Shown in pieces: positions 34,885 to 44,085 of a stretch of DNA of 64,000 nt; positions within the stretch are counted from its first letter, which is position 1, and every line of letters begins with the position of its first letter. Below the pieces are notes generated by a model. That model had not been told where the DNA came from, did no database searches, and was given only the letters and a program-made list of their open reading frames with translations. This stretch comes from an uncultured Clostridia bacterium (GTDB lineage Bacteria > Bacillota > Clostridia > Oscillospirales > Acutalibacteraceae). A program made the translations under genes and the position numbers. The DNA lies in assembly GCA_937898625.1 (NCBI GenBank), contig CALEJF010000040.1, positions 26,277 through 90,276 of the forward strand. The letters run 5' to 3'.

Positions 34885-36729
34885 CTATACTCTACCAAAC
34901 TGTTTTTCTAATTCGTATTTTGAAAGTTCAATCATTACAGGTCTGCCGTGAGGACAGAAACGGACTTGCACGTCATTTACAACTTGTTTTGCAAGTGCTA
35001 AAAGCTCAATTTCTGAACTTTCATCCCCTGCTTTTATGGCACTTCTGCAAGCAACATTGTGATATATCCAATCAAGGTGTTCGTTGGTAATATCACGACG
35101 ATTTTTAATAAGATACTGTGCGATTTCGTCTATAAGTGGTGCTATTTCCTGGTTATCAAGGTCAATAGGACAACTACGTACAATTACTGTACCATTTCCA
35201 AAATCTTCTATATCAAACCCTGCTTTTACTATTGTTTCAATGTTTTCTGTTACGGCAATATATTCTTCTTTGCCGAGTGTTACTGTAACAGGCATTAACA
35301 ACATCTGACTACCGCTATTCTGACCTTCTGCTTTAAGTTTATTAAAGAGAATTCTCTCATGGGCAGCGTGTTTGTCAATAACACAGAGTTTTCCGTTTAA
35401 TTCAATAAATATGTAGGTTTTATATGCTTCGCCAATAAGACGGATTTCGTTTTCAGATTTGATTTCTTCTGCTTTTGGTGTTTGAATCGGCTCTTCTACT
35501 ACCTTTTGTGCAGGTTTTGACACAGGGAATTCAATGTTGAATGGGTCGTCATCAACATCTGCAACATATTCCGTTTTAACATCATTTACGAAAAGCGGAG
35601 TTGAAGAAAGCGGTTTTAAAACCTTTTCTGTAAAGGCTATGTTTTCTTGTACTGTTGTCTGTTTGAATTCTTGTTGTGGTTTTGCAAAAATATCGTTAAA
35701 AACTGTTTTCTTGTCGGGTAATACTGCTTGTTTTACTGCTGTGTTTTCATTTAATGCAGATTTAACTGCGTGATAAACTGCGTCAAAAATTGCTCTTTCG
35801 TCGGAGAAACGAACTTCGATTTTTGACGGGTGCACATTCACATCAACGAGTGTTGGAGGTAATGTGATAAAGAGTACACCACCCGGGAATTTGCCAACCA
35901 TAACACTATTTTTATAGGCATTTTCAAAAGCTGCCATAATTGTTGTGTTTTTAACACTTCGTCCATTTACGAAGAAATACTGCATACCGCGTGAACCACG
36001 ACAATGAAATGGTGGTGTTACAAGACCTGAAACTGACACAGTACCAACGGATGCATCAACATTCAAAAGACCGTTTGAGAAGTCCTTACCGAATGCAGAA
36101 AAACAAACATTTTGAAGATTTCCGTCACCATTAGTTGTGAATACCTGTTTGCCGTCACGGATAAAACGGATGCTGATTTCAGGGTGTGAAAGTGCAAGTT
36201 TTTCAACTGCAGATGCAACATTGTTGCCCTCGCTGACATCTTTTTTGAGGAATTTCATTCGTGCAGGAGTGTTATAGAAAAGCTCACGGACAATCATAGT
36301 TGTGCCCACTGCACAACCTGCATCGGAGAAATCGGTTATAATTCCACCCTCGATAGTGAGTGATGTACCCATTTCCTCGCTTGCAGTTTTGGTAATCATA
36401 TTAACCTTTGAAACTGCGGCGATTGATGGTAAGGCTTCACCACGGAAACCGAGAGTTAAGATTGTGTTCAAATCCTCGGCAGTTTTAATTTTGCTTGTTG
36501 CGTGACTTACAAATGCAGTTTTAACATCTTCACGGTCGATACCGCAACCGTCATCGGTTACACGGATATATGAAATGCCCCCGTGCTGAATTTCAACTGT
36601 TATGGAGGTAGCACCGGCATCAACGGCATTTTCCATAAGCTCTTTCACAACGGATGCAGGGCGTTCAACCACCTCACCCGCTGCGATTAAATCAGCCATG
36701 TGTTTTGGGAGTTTATTTATTTTTGCCAT
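34885..36729 (-). CDS. mutL: DNA mismatch repair protein MutL
   Basis: The 614-residue protein has the GHKL ATPase N-terminus (LIAAGEVVERPASVVKELMENAVDAG; DDGCGI; LGFRGEALPSI) and a C-terminal dimerisation/endonuclease region with CPHGRP near the end. The endonuclease motif normally written DQHAxxExxxxE reads DKHAAHERILFN here: Gln is Lys and the last Glu is Asn. It joins MutS in post-replication repair. The gene is followed directly by miaA, a common pairing. An mrr gene separates it from mutS, which is unusual. Confidence 0.95.
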   Translation of the reverse strand: MAKINKLPKHMADLIAAGEVVERPASVVKELMENAVDAGATSITVEIQHGGISYIRVTDDGCGIDREDVKTAFVSHATSKIKTAEDLNTILTLGFRGEALPSIAAVSKVNMITKTASEEMGTSLTIEGGIITDFSDAGCAVGTTMIVRELFYNTPARMKFLKKDVSEGNNVASAVEKLALSHPEISIRFIRDGKQVFTTNGDGNLQNVCFSAFGKDFSNGLLNVDASVGTVSVSGLVTPPFHCRGSRGMQYFFVNGRSVKNTTIMAAFENAYKNSVMVGKFPGGVLFITLPPTLVDVNVHPSKIEVRFSDERAIFDAVYHAVKSALNENTAVKQAVLPDKKTVFNDIFAKPQQEFKQTTVQENIAFTEKVLKPLSSTPLFVNDVKTEYVADVDDDPFNIEFPVSKPAQKVVEEPIQTPKAEEIKSENEIRLIGEAYKTYIFIELNGKLCVIDKHAAHERILFNKLKAEGQNSGSQMLLMPVTVTLGKEEYIAVTENIETIVKAGFDIEDFGNGTVIVRSCPIDLDNQEIAPLIDEIAQYLIKNRRDITNEHLDWIYHNVACRSAIKAGDESSEIELLALAKQVVNDVQVRFCPHGRPVMIELSKYELEKQFGRV

Positions 36730-36756
36730 TGGTCAGCACCACCTTTTAAGGTATTT

Positions 36757-36784
36757 TATAGGGGCGATTCAAGAATCGACCGTG
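36757..36784 (-). repeat. Dispersed repeat fragment beside mutL
   Basis: On the minus strand it reads GGTCGATTCTTGAATCGCCC followed by CTATAA, an imperfect hairpin of the same CGxCCCCTA family as at 19,084 and 37,703. It borders the 3' side of mrr. Confidence 0.5.
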
Positions 36785-36787
36785 GAA

Positions 36788-37687
36788 TCATATACCGTCA
36801 TAATCGGTAAAGGTATCCATATCAATTTCCTTAATTTCAAATACTTTTTTTACAGTTACACCAAAATTATGTTCAATCATTAAATTACACAATCTTTTTC
36901 CATCAACAAGAATTATATGGTGTTGCTCCGCATATTCAATCGCAGTCTTTGCATATTTTGCAGTAGTAACAAAAAGTCCGTTACCACCTTTGCCTGAAAT
37001 TGCACCAACAAAATTTTGAATTTCTGGACGACCAACAGTTCTATCCTTGTCCCAATGTTTTGCTTGAATATAAATTAAGTTAAAACCTAGTTTATCTTCC
37101 ATGATAATTCCGTCTATGCCTTCATCAGCTGAAATAGGTGTTGTTCTTCCTGCATTTTCAAATGCACCATAACCCATTTTTTGTAACAAATCAATAATCA
37201 TTTTCTCAAAGGCAATCGGTGATAATTTCATTACCTCAGTTAAAATTTCATCTGCTAAATTCGCTTTTATTTGTTCAAAAGACTCTTCAAAAGCAAAATC
37301 TGGTGTTTCAAAGTTATCTGTTTTTTGTGTAGGTTCTTTTGCTTTACTACCCTGAAATTCTCTAAACGACTCATACTGGGTTAAATACTCTACATCTATA
37401 ATTTTTGGATTTTCTGCTAAAACATCTTTGCCTTCATTTGTAATTACAACTACACCTCTGGATGGTTTTGAAACAAGTCCTGCCTTTGCTAAATATGTAC
37501 CTGCCCATTGCACACGATTGGTAAAAACAGTTTGTGTTCCGCTTGGAAGCATTTGAGATAAATCATCGTCTGTAAGGTTAAACTCCTTAGACAACATGCC
37601 ACGTATTTCTTTTAATGTATAACTCTTTCCATCTTTAATTGCTGTTAAAAATGGTTTCATAAATTCATAAAACTTTGGCACTGACAT
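36788..37687 (-). CDS. mrr: Mrr-type (type IV) restriction endonuclease
   Basis: The 299-residue protein has an N-terminal winged-helix Mrr_N domain (about 1-95, FYEFMKPFLTAIKDGKSYTLKEI) and a C-terminal Mrr_cat PD-(D/E)XK domain: ADEGIDGII (Asp) followed by NLIYIQAKHW (Q-A-K, the typical Mrr variant), then GRPEIQNFVGAISGKGGNGLFVTTAKY. Such enzymes cut methylated DNA from invaders. It has no modification partner nearby. The gene lies between mutL and mutS with dispersed repeats on both sides, which suggests insertion into an otherwise conserved repair cluster. Confidence 0.92.
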   Translation of the reverse strand: MSVPKFYEFMKPFLTAIKDGKSYTLKEIRGMLSKEFNLTDDDLSQMLPSGTQTVFTNRVQWAGTYLAKAGLVSKPSRGVVVITNEGKDVLAENPKIIDVEYLTQYESFREFQGSKAKEPTQKTDNFETPDFAFEESFEQIKANLADEILTEVMKLSPIAFEKMIIDLLQKMGYGAFENAGRTTPISADEGIDGIIMEDKLGFNLIYIQAKHWDKDRTVGRPEIQNFVGAISGKGGNGLFVTTAKYAKTAIEYAEQHHIILVDGKRLCNLMIEHNFGVTVKKVFEIKEIDMDTFTDYDGI

Positions 37688-37699
37688 ATAATCACCTTT

Positions 37700-37850
37700 T
37701 CTCGGGACGATGTGGTCACCGTACCCTACATTTTTGTTGATTTAATACTTGTTCAAGACGCCGAGTCGTCGTCTCCTACATTTTTTGCGGTAGCTAACAT
37801 CCGCCCTACCCCTACAATTTCGCATTCCGAATTACGAATTACGAATTAGT
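37700..37850. repeat. Composite of dispersed repeat fragments between mutS and mrr
   Basis: Two units, GGGACGATGTGGTCACCGTA with CCCTACA (37703-37729) and GACGCCGAGTCGTCGTCTCC with TACA (37757-37780), are followed by GCGGTAGCTAACATCCGCCC and a tandem ATTACGAATTACGAATTA at about 37,827-37,848 that runs up to the mutS stop codon. No gene is seen. Confidence 0.6.
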
Positions 37851-40455
37851 TCTTCGCTTTATCTATAAGTTCGTAGAGAAGTCCCATTGCTTCGATTGGG
37901 GTTAGGGTATTGATGTCAACTGTACGGAGTCTGTCCATAATGTATTCTCTTGAAGTTGATTCAAATGACATCTGGAACTGTGGCTCTTCTTTTTCTTCTG
38001 GGATGTCTGTAACCATTTTAGGTTTCATTAAGTCATTATCTTCAAGGGTTTTGAGGATTGCTTTTGCTCGTTTGATAACATTTTCGGGCACACCTGCAAG
38101 TTTGGCAACTTCGATACCATAGGAGCCGTCTGCACCGCCACGAACAATTCTTCGTAAAAATGTAATATCGTCACCACGTTTTTTTACTGCGATATTATAA
38201 TTCATAACACCGTCAACTGTACCCTCTAATTCTGACAATTCGTGATAATGAGTTGCAAAAAGTGTTTTTGCACCGATTTTCTTTTTATCGGCAATATACT
38301 CGACAACCGAACGAGCAATACTCATACCGTCAAAGGTTGAAGTACCGCGACCGATTTCGTCAAGGATAATAAGACTGTTTCTTGTTGCATATTTAAGAAT
38401 TTCTGCAACCTCATTCATTTCAACCATAAAGGTTGACTGACCTGACGCCAAATCGTCGGACGCACCAACGCGGGTAAAAATACTGTCAACAATGCCGATA
38501 TCCGCTGATTTTGCAGGAACAAAGCAACCCATTTGTGCCATAATTGTTATAATTGCAATTTGTCGCATATATGTGGACTTACCTGCCATATTAGGACCTG
38601 TGATTACTGCCATTCGGTTTTCTTCACAGTCAAGCAAGGTGTCATTAGGCACGAACATTGTCTTTTTCTGTAAACTTTCTATTACAGGGTGACGACCTTC
38701 GCTAATACGGATAACGCCTTTATCGTTGATGTCAGGTCTTGTATAGTTATTCTTAACTGAAACTGTTGCAAATGAACAGAGAACATCTAAAAGTGCTATT
38801 GCGTGGGCAGTTCTTTGAGTTCTTAAATACTCCCCTGCAATCTTTTTACGAATTGAATTGAAAATCTCATATTCAAGACCTACAATTCTCTCCTGTGCAC
38901 CTAAAACTTTAGTTTCAAGAGTTTTGAGTTCTTCTGTAATATATCGTTCACAGTTTGAAAGTGTTTGTTTTCTTATGTAAGTATCGGGAACAAGTTCTTT
39001 ATATGAATTAAGGACTTCAAAGTAATAACCGAAAACTTTGTTATAACCGATTTTAAGTTTTTTAATGCCTGTTTTTTCCTGCTCGTCCGCCTCAAGTTTT
39101 GCAAGGACGGATTTACCGCCATTTACAATGTCACGGAGTTCATCAAGTTCTTTATTGAAACCATCTTTAATCATTCCACCCTCACGGACTGAGAATGGTG
39201 CATCATCCTTAATTGCAACCTCAATAAGTGAGCAGACATCGTCTAAAACATCAATTTCGTTGAAAATATATTTAAGTAAATTACAATTTGCTTCTTTAAG
39301 GTTTTCTTTGATTTCAGGTAATTTCTCGAGAGTTGTTTTAAGAGAAAGAAGTTCCTTTGCATTTGCTGTGTTATAGACGATACGGGTCATAAGTCTTTCC
39401 ATATCGTAAACACTGATTAAAAGCTCTGTTTCACTCTCACGAAGCTCTGTATTTTTATAAAGTTCATCAACTGCATTAAGTCGTTTTGAAATTTCTACGC
39501 AGTCGTAAAGTGGGCGTTCAATAAATGAACGGAGCATTCGCTTACCCATAGCAGTTTTTGTTTTGTCAAGCACCCAGAGAAGCGAGCCTTTTTTATCCCT
39601 ATCACGCATTGTTTCCAAAAGTTCAAGATTACGGATTGCAGAAATACCAAGATTCATAAGTTTTGCATCAGTATAGAAATTAATGTCCTTGATATTCTCT
39701 AAATCGCGCTTTTGTGTTGAACGAAGATAGGAAAGTGCAGCACCCAATGCACAGACAGCAGTATTTCTTTGATTAAGTGAAATTGTGCCTAAATCATTTG
39801 TATTAAAATGCTCTTTGCACACATTTTCTGCGTTAGTAAAATCAAATTCCTCAATCAATAACTCAACAGACGCTTCAAGTTTTTTAGATATAAAATCAGC
39901 AAGAGAATTAAATGAAACTACCTCTTTATTAAGGATAATTTCAGTTGGATTATATCTGCCCATTTCATTTATAACTCTTTGCTCAATATTTTCAGAAAAC
40001 TCTGTTAAATTGACCTCGCCTGTTGAAATATCGATAAAGCACATACCAACATTTCCGTTGGTTGCACAAACTGATGCGAGATAATTATTCTTTGATTCGT
40101 CAAGCATTGAACTTTCGATTACAGTACCCGGAGTAATGACACGGATAACATCGCGTTTTACAATACCTTTTGCTGTTGCAGGGTCTTCCATCTGCTCACA
40201 AATTGCAACCTTATAGCCTTTAGACACAAGTTTTGCAATATAACCATCTGCACTATGGAATGGTACGCCACACATTGGTGCGCGCTCTTCTTCACCACAA
40301 TCACGACCTGTAAGTACAAGTTCAAGCTCTTTTGATGCAGTTTTTGCATCGTCAAAGAACATCTCGTAAAAGTCACCAAGACGGAACATCAATATGGTGT
40401 CTTCATAATTCTGTTTTATTTGAAAGTATTGTTGCATCATTGGAGAGAGTGCCAT
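37846..40455 (-). CDS. mutS: DNA mismatch repair protein MutS
   Basis: The 869-residue protein recognises mispairs. The N-terminal mismatch-binding motif LGDFYEMFFDDA (Phe-x-Glu) is at about residues 26-37. The ATPase domain carries Walker A GPNMAGKSTYMRQ and Walker B IILDEIGRGTSTFDG, with ASDDLASGQSTFMVEM and ATHYHEL. A C-terminal tail for dimerisation is present. Order on the strand is miaB, YlbF-like, mutS, mrr, mutL, miaA, close to the Bacillus miaB-ymcA-cotE-mutS-mutL arrangement. Confidence 0.97.
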   Translation of the reverse strand: MALSPMMQQYFQIKQNYEDTILMFRLGDFYEMFFDDAKTASKELELVLTGRDCGEEERAPMCGVPFHSADGYIAKLVSKGYKVAICEQMEDPATAKGIVKRDVIRVITPGTVIESSMLDESKNNYLASVCATNGNVGMCFIDISTGEVNLTEFSENIEQRVINEMGRYNPTEIILNKEVVSFNSLADFISKKLEASVELLIEEFDFTNAENVCKEHFNTNDLGTISLNQRNTAVCALGAALSYLRSTQKRDLENIKDINFYTDAKLMNLGISAIRNLELLETMRDRDKKGSLLWVLDKTKTAMGKRMLRSFIERPLYDCVEISKRLNAVDELYKNTELRESETELLISVYDMERLMTRIVYNTANAKELLSLKTTLEKLPEIKENLKEANCNLLKYIFNEIDVLDDVCSLIEVAIKDDAPFSVREGGMIKDGFNKELDELRDIVNGGKSVLAKLEADEQEKTGIKKLKIGYNKVFGYYFEVLNSYKELVPDTYIRKQTLSNCERYITEELKTLETKVLGAQERIVGLEYEIFNSIRKKIAGEYLRTQRTAHAIALLDVLCSFATVSVKNNYTRPDINDKGVIRISEGRHPVIESLQKKTMFVPNDTLLDCEENRMAVITGPNMAGKSTYMRQIAIITIMAQMGCFVPAKSADIGIVDSIFTRVGASDDLASGQSTFMVEMNEVAEILKYATRNSLIILDEIGRGTSTFDGMSIARSVVEYIADKKKIGAKTLFATHYHELSELEGTVDGVMNYNIAVKKRGDDITFLRRIVRGGADGSYGIEVAKLAGVPENVIKRAKAILKTLEDNDLMKPKMVTDIPEEKEEPQFQMSFESTSREYIMDRLRTVDINTLTPIEAMGLLYELIDKAKN

Positions 40456-40484
40456 ATTTTTGATTCCTTCTTAGTTAATAATTT

Positions 40485-40555
40485 TTTGAGGGATGAATCC
40501 CTCCACCGCCTATGGCGATCCCCCTCCCTTTGACAAGGGAGGCAGGACACATTAT
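40485..40555. repeat. Dispersed repeat fragment between the YlbF-like gene and mutS
   Basis: Includes GAGGGATGAATCCCTC, CGCCTATGGCG and CCTCCCTTTGACAAGGGAGG, three self-complementary units in a row. The last one matches the type seen at 26,292-26,310. No gene fits here; it may terminate transcription from the YlbF-like gene. Confidence 0.6.
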
Positions 40556-40564
40556 GTTAGTGAA

Positions 40565-40993
40565 TTAGTGTGAGCAACCTTCGTCGCCACAGTCACAATG
40601 ACAGCCTGAGCAGTCGCCACCACACTGATGTGCTTTAGGGTCACAAGTGTCAGGGTCATCACCGTTAACACACATAGCAAGGATACCTGTAAGGTAATTC
40701 ATAAGTTCGTCGATATCCTGTCTTGCTTTTTCATAAGCCTGCATATTTGGGTTCATCATAATTTCTGTGTAAACACCACGGAATTCTTCGTCATAAGCCT
40801 TCATCTTGCCTTCATCCGGTTCTTCCTTTGATGCTTCGTGCTGGTATGAAACCTGAATAAGCTGAATTTTGCTCATAAGCTCGTTGAGTGCTGTATCTTT
40901 TTCGTTAGCCTCAATTGCTTTCTGCATTGCAAGATATCTTTCGTCCTGCTGAATTGCTTTACCAAGTTCTCTTGTAAGTTTTTCAAGTGACAT
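40565..40993 (-). CDS. YlbF/YmcA-family protein with Cys/His-rich tail
   Basis: The first 105 residues are helical and match the YlbF/YmcA family (GKAIQQDERYLAMQKAIEANEKD; YQHEAS). In Bacillus these form the Ric (Y) complex, with [4Fe-4S] clusters, that acts with RNase Y in mRNA processing. The last 35 residues hold eight Cys and three His (CVNGDDPDTCDPKAHQ, then CGGDCSGCHCDCGDEGC), a clear metal-binding region. The gene is between miaB and mutS, as ymcA is in Bacillus. A GGAG site lies upstream. Confidence 0.85.
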   Translation of the reverse strand: MSLEKLTRELGKAIQQDERYLAMQKAIEANEKDTALNELMSKIQLIQVSYQHEASKEEPDEGKMKAYDEEFRGVYTEIMMNPNMQAYEKARQDIDELMNYLTGILAMCVNGDDPDTCDPKAHQCGGDCSGCHCDCGDEGCSH

Positions 40994-41029
40994 TTTGTTT
41001 TACTCCTTTATTTTAACTTTTATTTTTTA

Positions 41030-42442
41030 TTATTTAATGAGTTCTCCACGAACAAGCCAATTTAACGGTTCTGTAACTTTTACGCGACAGAATTTGCCAA
41101 CTAAACTTTGGTCATCGCTTGGGAATTCAATAATAACATTTCCATCGGTACGACCTGCCAAATAGCCTTTAAGGGTTTTGCTCTCACCCTCACAAAGTAC
41201 ACGGTAGGTTTTACCTTTCATTTCTGCGCTGTGATTTGCAGCAATACTCTCCTGCAAATCGCAGAGTTCTTTAAACCATTTATTCTTTTCTTCATAAGGT
41301 ACCGGATCATCCATTAAAGACGCTTTTGTGCCTTTTCTTGATGAGAAGATAAATGTGAAAAGTGAAGTGTATCCAACCTCTTTCACAAGTGACAATGTGT
41401 CGCAGAATTCCTCATAAGTTTCCCCAGGGAAACCAACGATTATATCACTTGTAAGGGAAAGTCCTTCGATTTTTTTCTTTGCATAATTTATGAGTTCAAG
41501 ATACTTTTCACGGGTATAACGACGATTCATTTCTTTAAGAATTCGGTTATTACCTGATTGCACGGGAAGATGAATATGCTTTGATGCTTTTTCACATTCT
41601 GCGATTGTGTCAATGAGTTCTTTTGTACAATCCTTTGGATGTGAGGTCATAAAACGGATTGTAAAGTCCCCTGGAATGTCATTTAACTGACGGATAAGCT
41701 TTGAGAAATTTATATCTTCATCCAAACCTTTTCCGTATGAATTGACATTCTGGCCAAGTAATGTAATGTCTTTATAACCCTCGGCAACTATCTGCTTAAA
41801 CTCGGAGATTATATCCGCTGATTTACGGCTTCTTTCCCTACCCCTTACATAAGGCACAACACAATAAGTGCAGAAATTATCGCAACCGTACATAATTGGC
41901 AACCAAGCCTTTGCAGAGTTATCGCGAAGTGCAGGAATACCCTCTGCAACCTCATTAGTTTCCGTCATATCGGCAAAAAATCTTTTTCCACGAGTTAAAT
42001 ATGCCTTAAATATTTCAGGTACTTTGTATTGATTATGAGTACCAAAAACAATATCAACGAAGGGATAACTTTTGAAAAGTTTTTCACGGATATGCTCCTG
42101 TTGCATCATACAACCACAAAGTGCGATTATGAGATTTGGATTTGACTGCTTTAATTTCTTAATAGCACCCACATTACCAAAAACTCTGTCCTCGGCGTGT
42201 TCACGGATTGCACAAGTGTTATATAGAATTAAATCAGCTTCTTCCTTTTCCTCGGTCATAGTATAACCCATTAATGAAAGAAGACCTTTTATTCTTTCAC
42301 TATCCGCTACATTTCCCTGACATCCGTATGTATGAACAAATGCCTTGGGACTTGTCCCGTGACGGTGAAGCAATAATTCACTTACCTCACCTGCAATATT
42401 CTTTTGTAACTTAATTTGTTCTTCGCTTACAAAATTAGCCAA
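41030..42442 (-). CDS. miaB: tRNA-2-methylthio-N6-dimethylallyladenosine synthase
   Basis: The 470-residue radical SAM methylthiotransferase modifies i6A37 made by MiaA. It has the UPF0004 domain with three cluster cysteines (TYGCQGN, YNTCAIRE, LCGCMMQ), the radical SAM motif CDNFCTYC with VPYVRGRERSR, and a C-terminal TRAM domain (about 405-468). The Asn usual in YGCQMN is retained as GN in GCQGN. It starts 2 bp after the lipase stop. Confidence 0.96.
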   Translation of the reverse strand: MANFVSEEQIKLQKNIAGEVSELLLHRHGTSPKAFVHTYGCQGNVADSERIKGLLSLMGYTMTEEKEEADLILYNTCAIREHAEDRVFGNVGAIKKLKQSNPNLIIALCGCMMQQEHIREKLFKSYPFVDIVFGTHNQYKVPEIFKAYLTRGKRFFADMTETNEVAEGIPALRDNSAKAWLPIMYGCDNFCTYCVVPYVRGRERSRKSADIISEFKQIVAEGYKDITLLGQNVNSYGKGLDEDINFSKLIRQLNDIPGDFTIRFMTSHPKDCTKELIDTIAECEKASKHIHLPVQSGNNRILKEMNRRYTREKYLELINYAKKKIEGLSLTSDIIVGFPGETYEEFCDTLSLVKEVGYTSLFTFIFSSRKGTKASLMDDPVPYEEKNKWFKELCDLQESIAANHSAEMKGKTYRVLCEGESKTLKGYLAGRTDGNVIIEFPSDDQSLVGKFCRVKVTEPLNWLVRGELIK

Positions 42443-42444
42443 TT

Positions 42445-43386
42445 TTAAACTTCCTTTGTGTAAAGAGATAATAAGAAATTAAGTACATCGTTATATACTA
42501 CATCTCTGTCTGTTTCGTTAAGAATTTCGTGTCTCATTCCGGGATAGAGAATAGTTGTAGGTTCAATTCCTGCACCTGCAAGACTGTCGGCAACTGCTAA
42601 AACACCTTTACCGTTCATACCAACAGGGTCGTTAGCGCCTGAAATAATCATAACAGGTAATTCCTTTGGCATTCTGAATGCCCAGTCAGAATCTGTAGCT
42701 TCGCGCATAATATTATAAATATCACGATATCCTGCGAGAGTATATGTAAATCCGCAGAATTCATCATTTGAGTATCTGAGTCTGTTATCTGCATTTTCAG
42801 AAAGCCATGCAAGAGTGTTTTCTTTATCAGTACCCATCATTGAGAAGCCTTTATTCATAATCTCGGCGATTTTGTCAACTCTTCTCATAAGACCATATTT
42901 GCTTACAAGCATATCAATAAGGTCAACACCTGCATTGATAAGGTCGGGCATATCGCCTGTACCACAAAGAATTACGCCGTCAAGCTCGTAACCAAAATGA
43001 ACAGAGTAAATTCTTGCGCAGAATGAACCCATTGAATGTCCGAAAAGGAAATATGGAATATCAGGATTTCTCTTTTTCATAATTTTTGTGAGAATGTGCA
43101 TATCGTCAACAAGGCGCTTGTCACCGTTATAATCTCCCATATAACCAATCTGATAACGGTCGTCAATGCTCTTACCGTGACCCAAATGGTCATTACCACA
43201 GACAACAAATCCGTTAGATGCTAAAAAGCGTGCAAACTCATCATATCTCTCAATATGTTCAGCCATTCCGTGGGCTAACTGAACAATACCGATAGGTGTC
43301 AATTCATCGTCTTCCCAGATAAGAGTTCTGATTTTATTTGAGCCGTTTGATGAATTAAAATATGCCTCTTTTTTTACCAATGCCAT
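42445..43386 (-). CDS. Alpha/beta hydrolase, monoacylglycerol lipase type
   Basis: The 313-residue serine hydrolase (hydrolase_4 family) has an oxyanion segment VQLAHGMAEHIERY, the nucleophile elbow FGHSMGSF, a catalytic Asp in ISGANDPVG, and His in GMRHEILNE. It likely cleaves monoacylglycerols or lysophospholipids in the cytoplasm. GGAGGGAA upstream supports ATG 43386; the longer frame to 43458 has no site. It precedes miaB by 2 bp and probably starts that operon. Confidence 0.9.
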   Translation of the reverse strand: MALVKKEAYFNSSNGSNKIRTLIWEDDELTPIGIVQLAHGMAEHIERYDEFARFLASNGFVVCGNDHLGHGKSIDDRYQIGYMGDYNGDKRLVDDMHILTKIMKKRNPDIPYFLFGHSMGSFCARIYSVHFGYELDGVILCGTGDMPDLINAGVDLIDMLVSKYGLMRRVDKIAEIMNKGFSMMGTDKENTLAWLSENADNRLRYSNDEFCGFTYTLAGYRDIYNIMREATDSDWAFRMPKELPVMIISGANDPVGMNGKGVLAVADSLAGAGIEPTTILYPGMRHEILNETDRDVVYNDVLNFLLSLYTKEV

Positions 43387-43681
43387 AAAATTCCCTCCAA
43401 ATTGCAGACTACTGCATACTAATGGTTTTATTGTACCATAAAAGAGGTTTTTTGTCATTAAAAAAATATAAAAAATTTGATTTTTTTAATTTTGTAAGCT
43501 TTACTATTTCTTCTTGCGATTTTAGTTTATTTTTATCTAATATAGTTAAACTTTTTCCCTAATTCTACCTGTTTTTACCTTATTTGATATGCATTTTTCA
43601 TAAATTATGGTATCAACTTAATTTGCAAATAATTTTCATTTGTGATAATATTATGAAAACAAAAAATAAGGAGTGAAAACC

Positions 43682-44005
43682 ATGACATACGAACAGGTTG
43701 TAGCAAAAGTTAAGGCAAAATTTCAAGATGCAGACGCAAGTGCTATTGACGGTGTTATTGCATTACAGATTAACCTTGAAGGCAAAAATGTAAACGGCAT
43801 TTTTTACATTGAAGTTAAAGACCACAATGTAAATGTTGAGCCTTATGAATACTATGACAGACACGCTATTGTTACAGTAAACCCAACTAACCTTATGAAA
43901 CTTCTTGAGGGCAAACTTGACCCAATTGAAGCATACAACAAGGGTAAGGTTGTAGTCCAAGGTGACGCAGGCACTGTGCTTACAGTAATTAATCTTGTGA
44001 AATAA
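43682..44005 (+). CDS. SCP2 sterol-binding-domain protein
   Basis: The 107-residue product is a lone SCP2-like domain: strands IDGVIALQINLEGKNVNGIFYIEV and NVNVEPYEYYDRHAIVTVNPTNLMKLLEGKLDPIEAYNKGKVVVQGDAG, the last part being the family's typical lid and hydrophobic tunnel. It probably binds an acyl-CoA or other lipid in the cytoplasm. AAGGAG lies 8 bp before ATG 43682. The 295-bp gap upstream is AT-rich with a TTTGCA/GATAAT promoter at about 43,622-43,649 and no other feature. Confidence 0.9.
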   Translation: MTYEQVVAKVKAKFQDADASAIDGVIALQINLEGKNVNGIFYIEVKDHNVNVEPYEYYDRHAIVTVNPTNLMKLLEGKLDPIEAYNKGKVVVQGDAGTVLTVINLVK

Positions 44006-44026
44006 GGCTTAAAGGCATTACAAAAA

Positions 44027-44070
44027 AAAGAGAGAAGGCTCGGACAATAAACGAGTCTTCTCTTTTCTAT
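44027..44070. terminator. Bidirectional terminator between SCP2 and sensor genes
   Basis: AAAGAGAGAAGGCTCG pairs imperfectly with CGAGTCTTCTCTTTT around an AT loop, with A and T tracts at the ends, between convergent genes. Confidence 0.75.
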
Positions 44071-44085
44071 TTAGATTTAATTATG

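Noticed and set aside
36788..37687. A restriction-modification system around mrr.
   Set aside because: No methyltransferase or specificity gene is nearby; Mrr-type enzymes act alone on modified DNA.
43387..43681. A small RNA or hidden gene in the gap before the SCP2 gene.
   Set aside because: Only a plausible promoter is visible; no stable hairpin or coding frame stands out.
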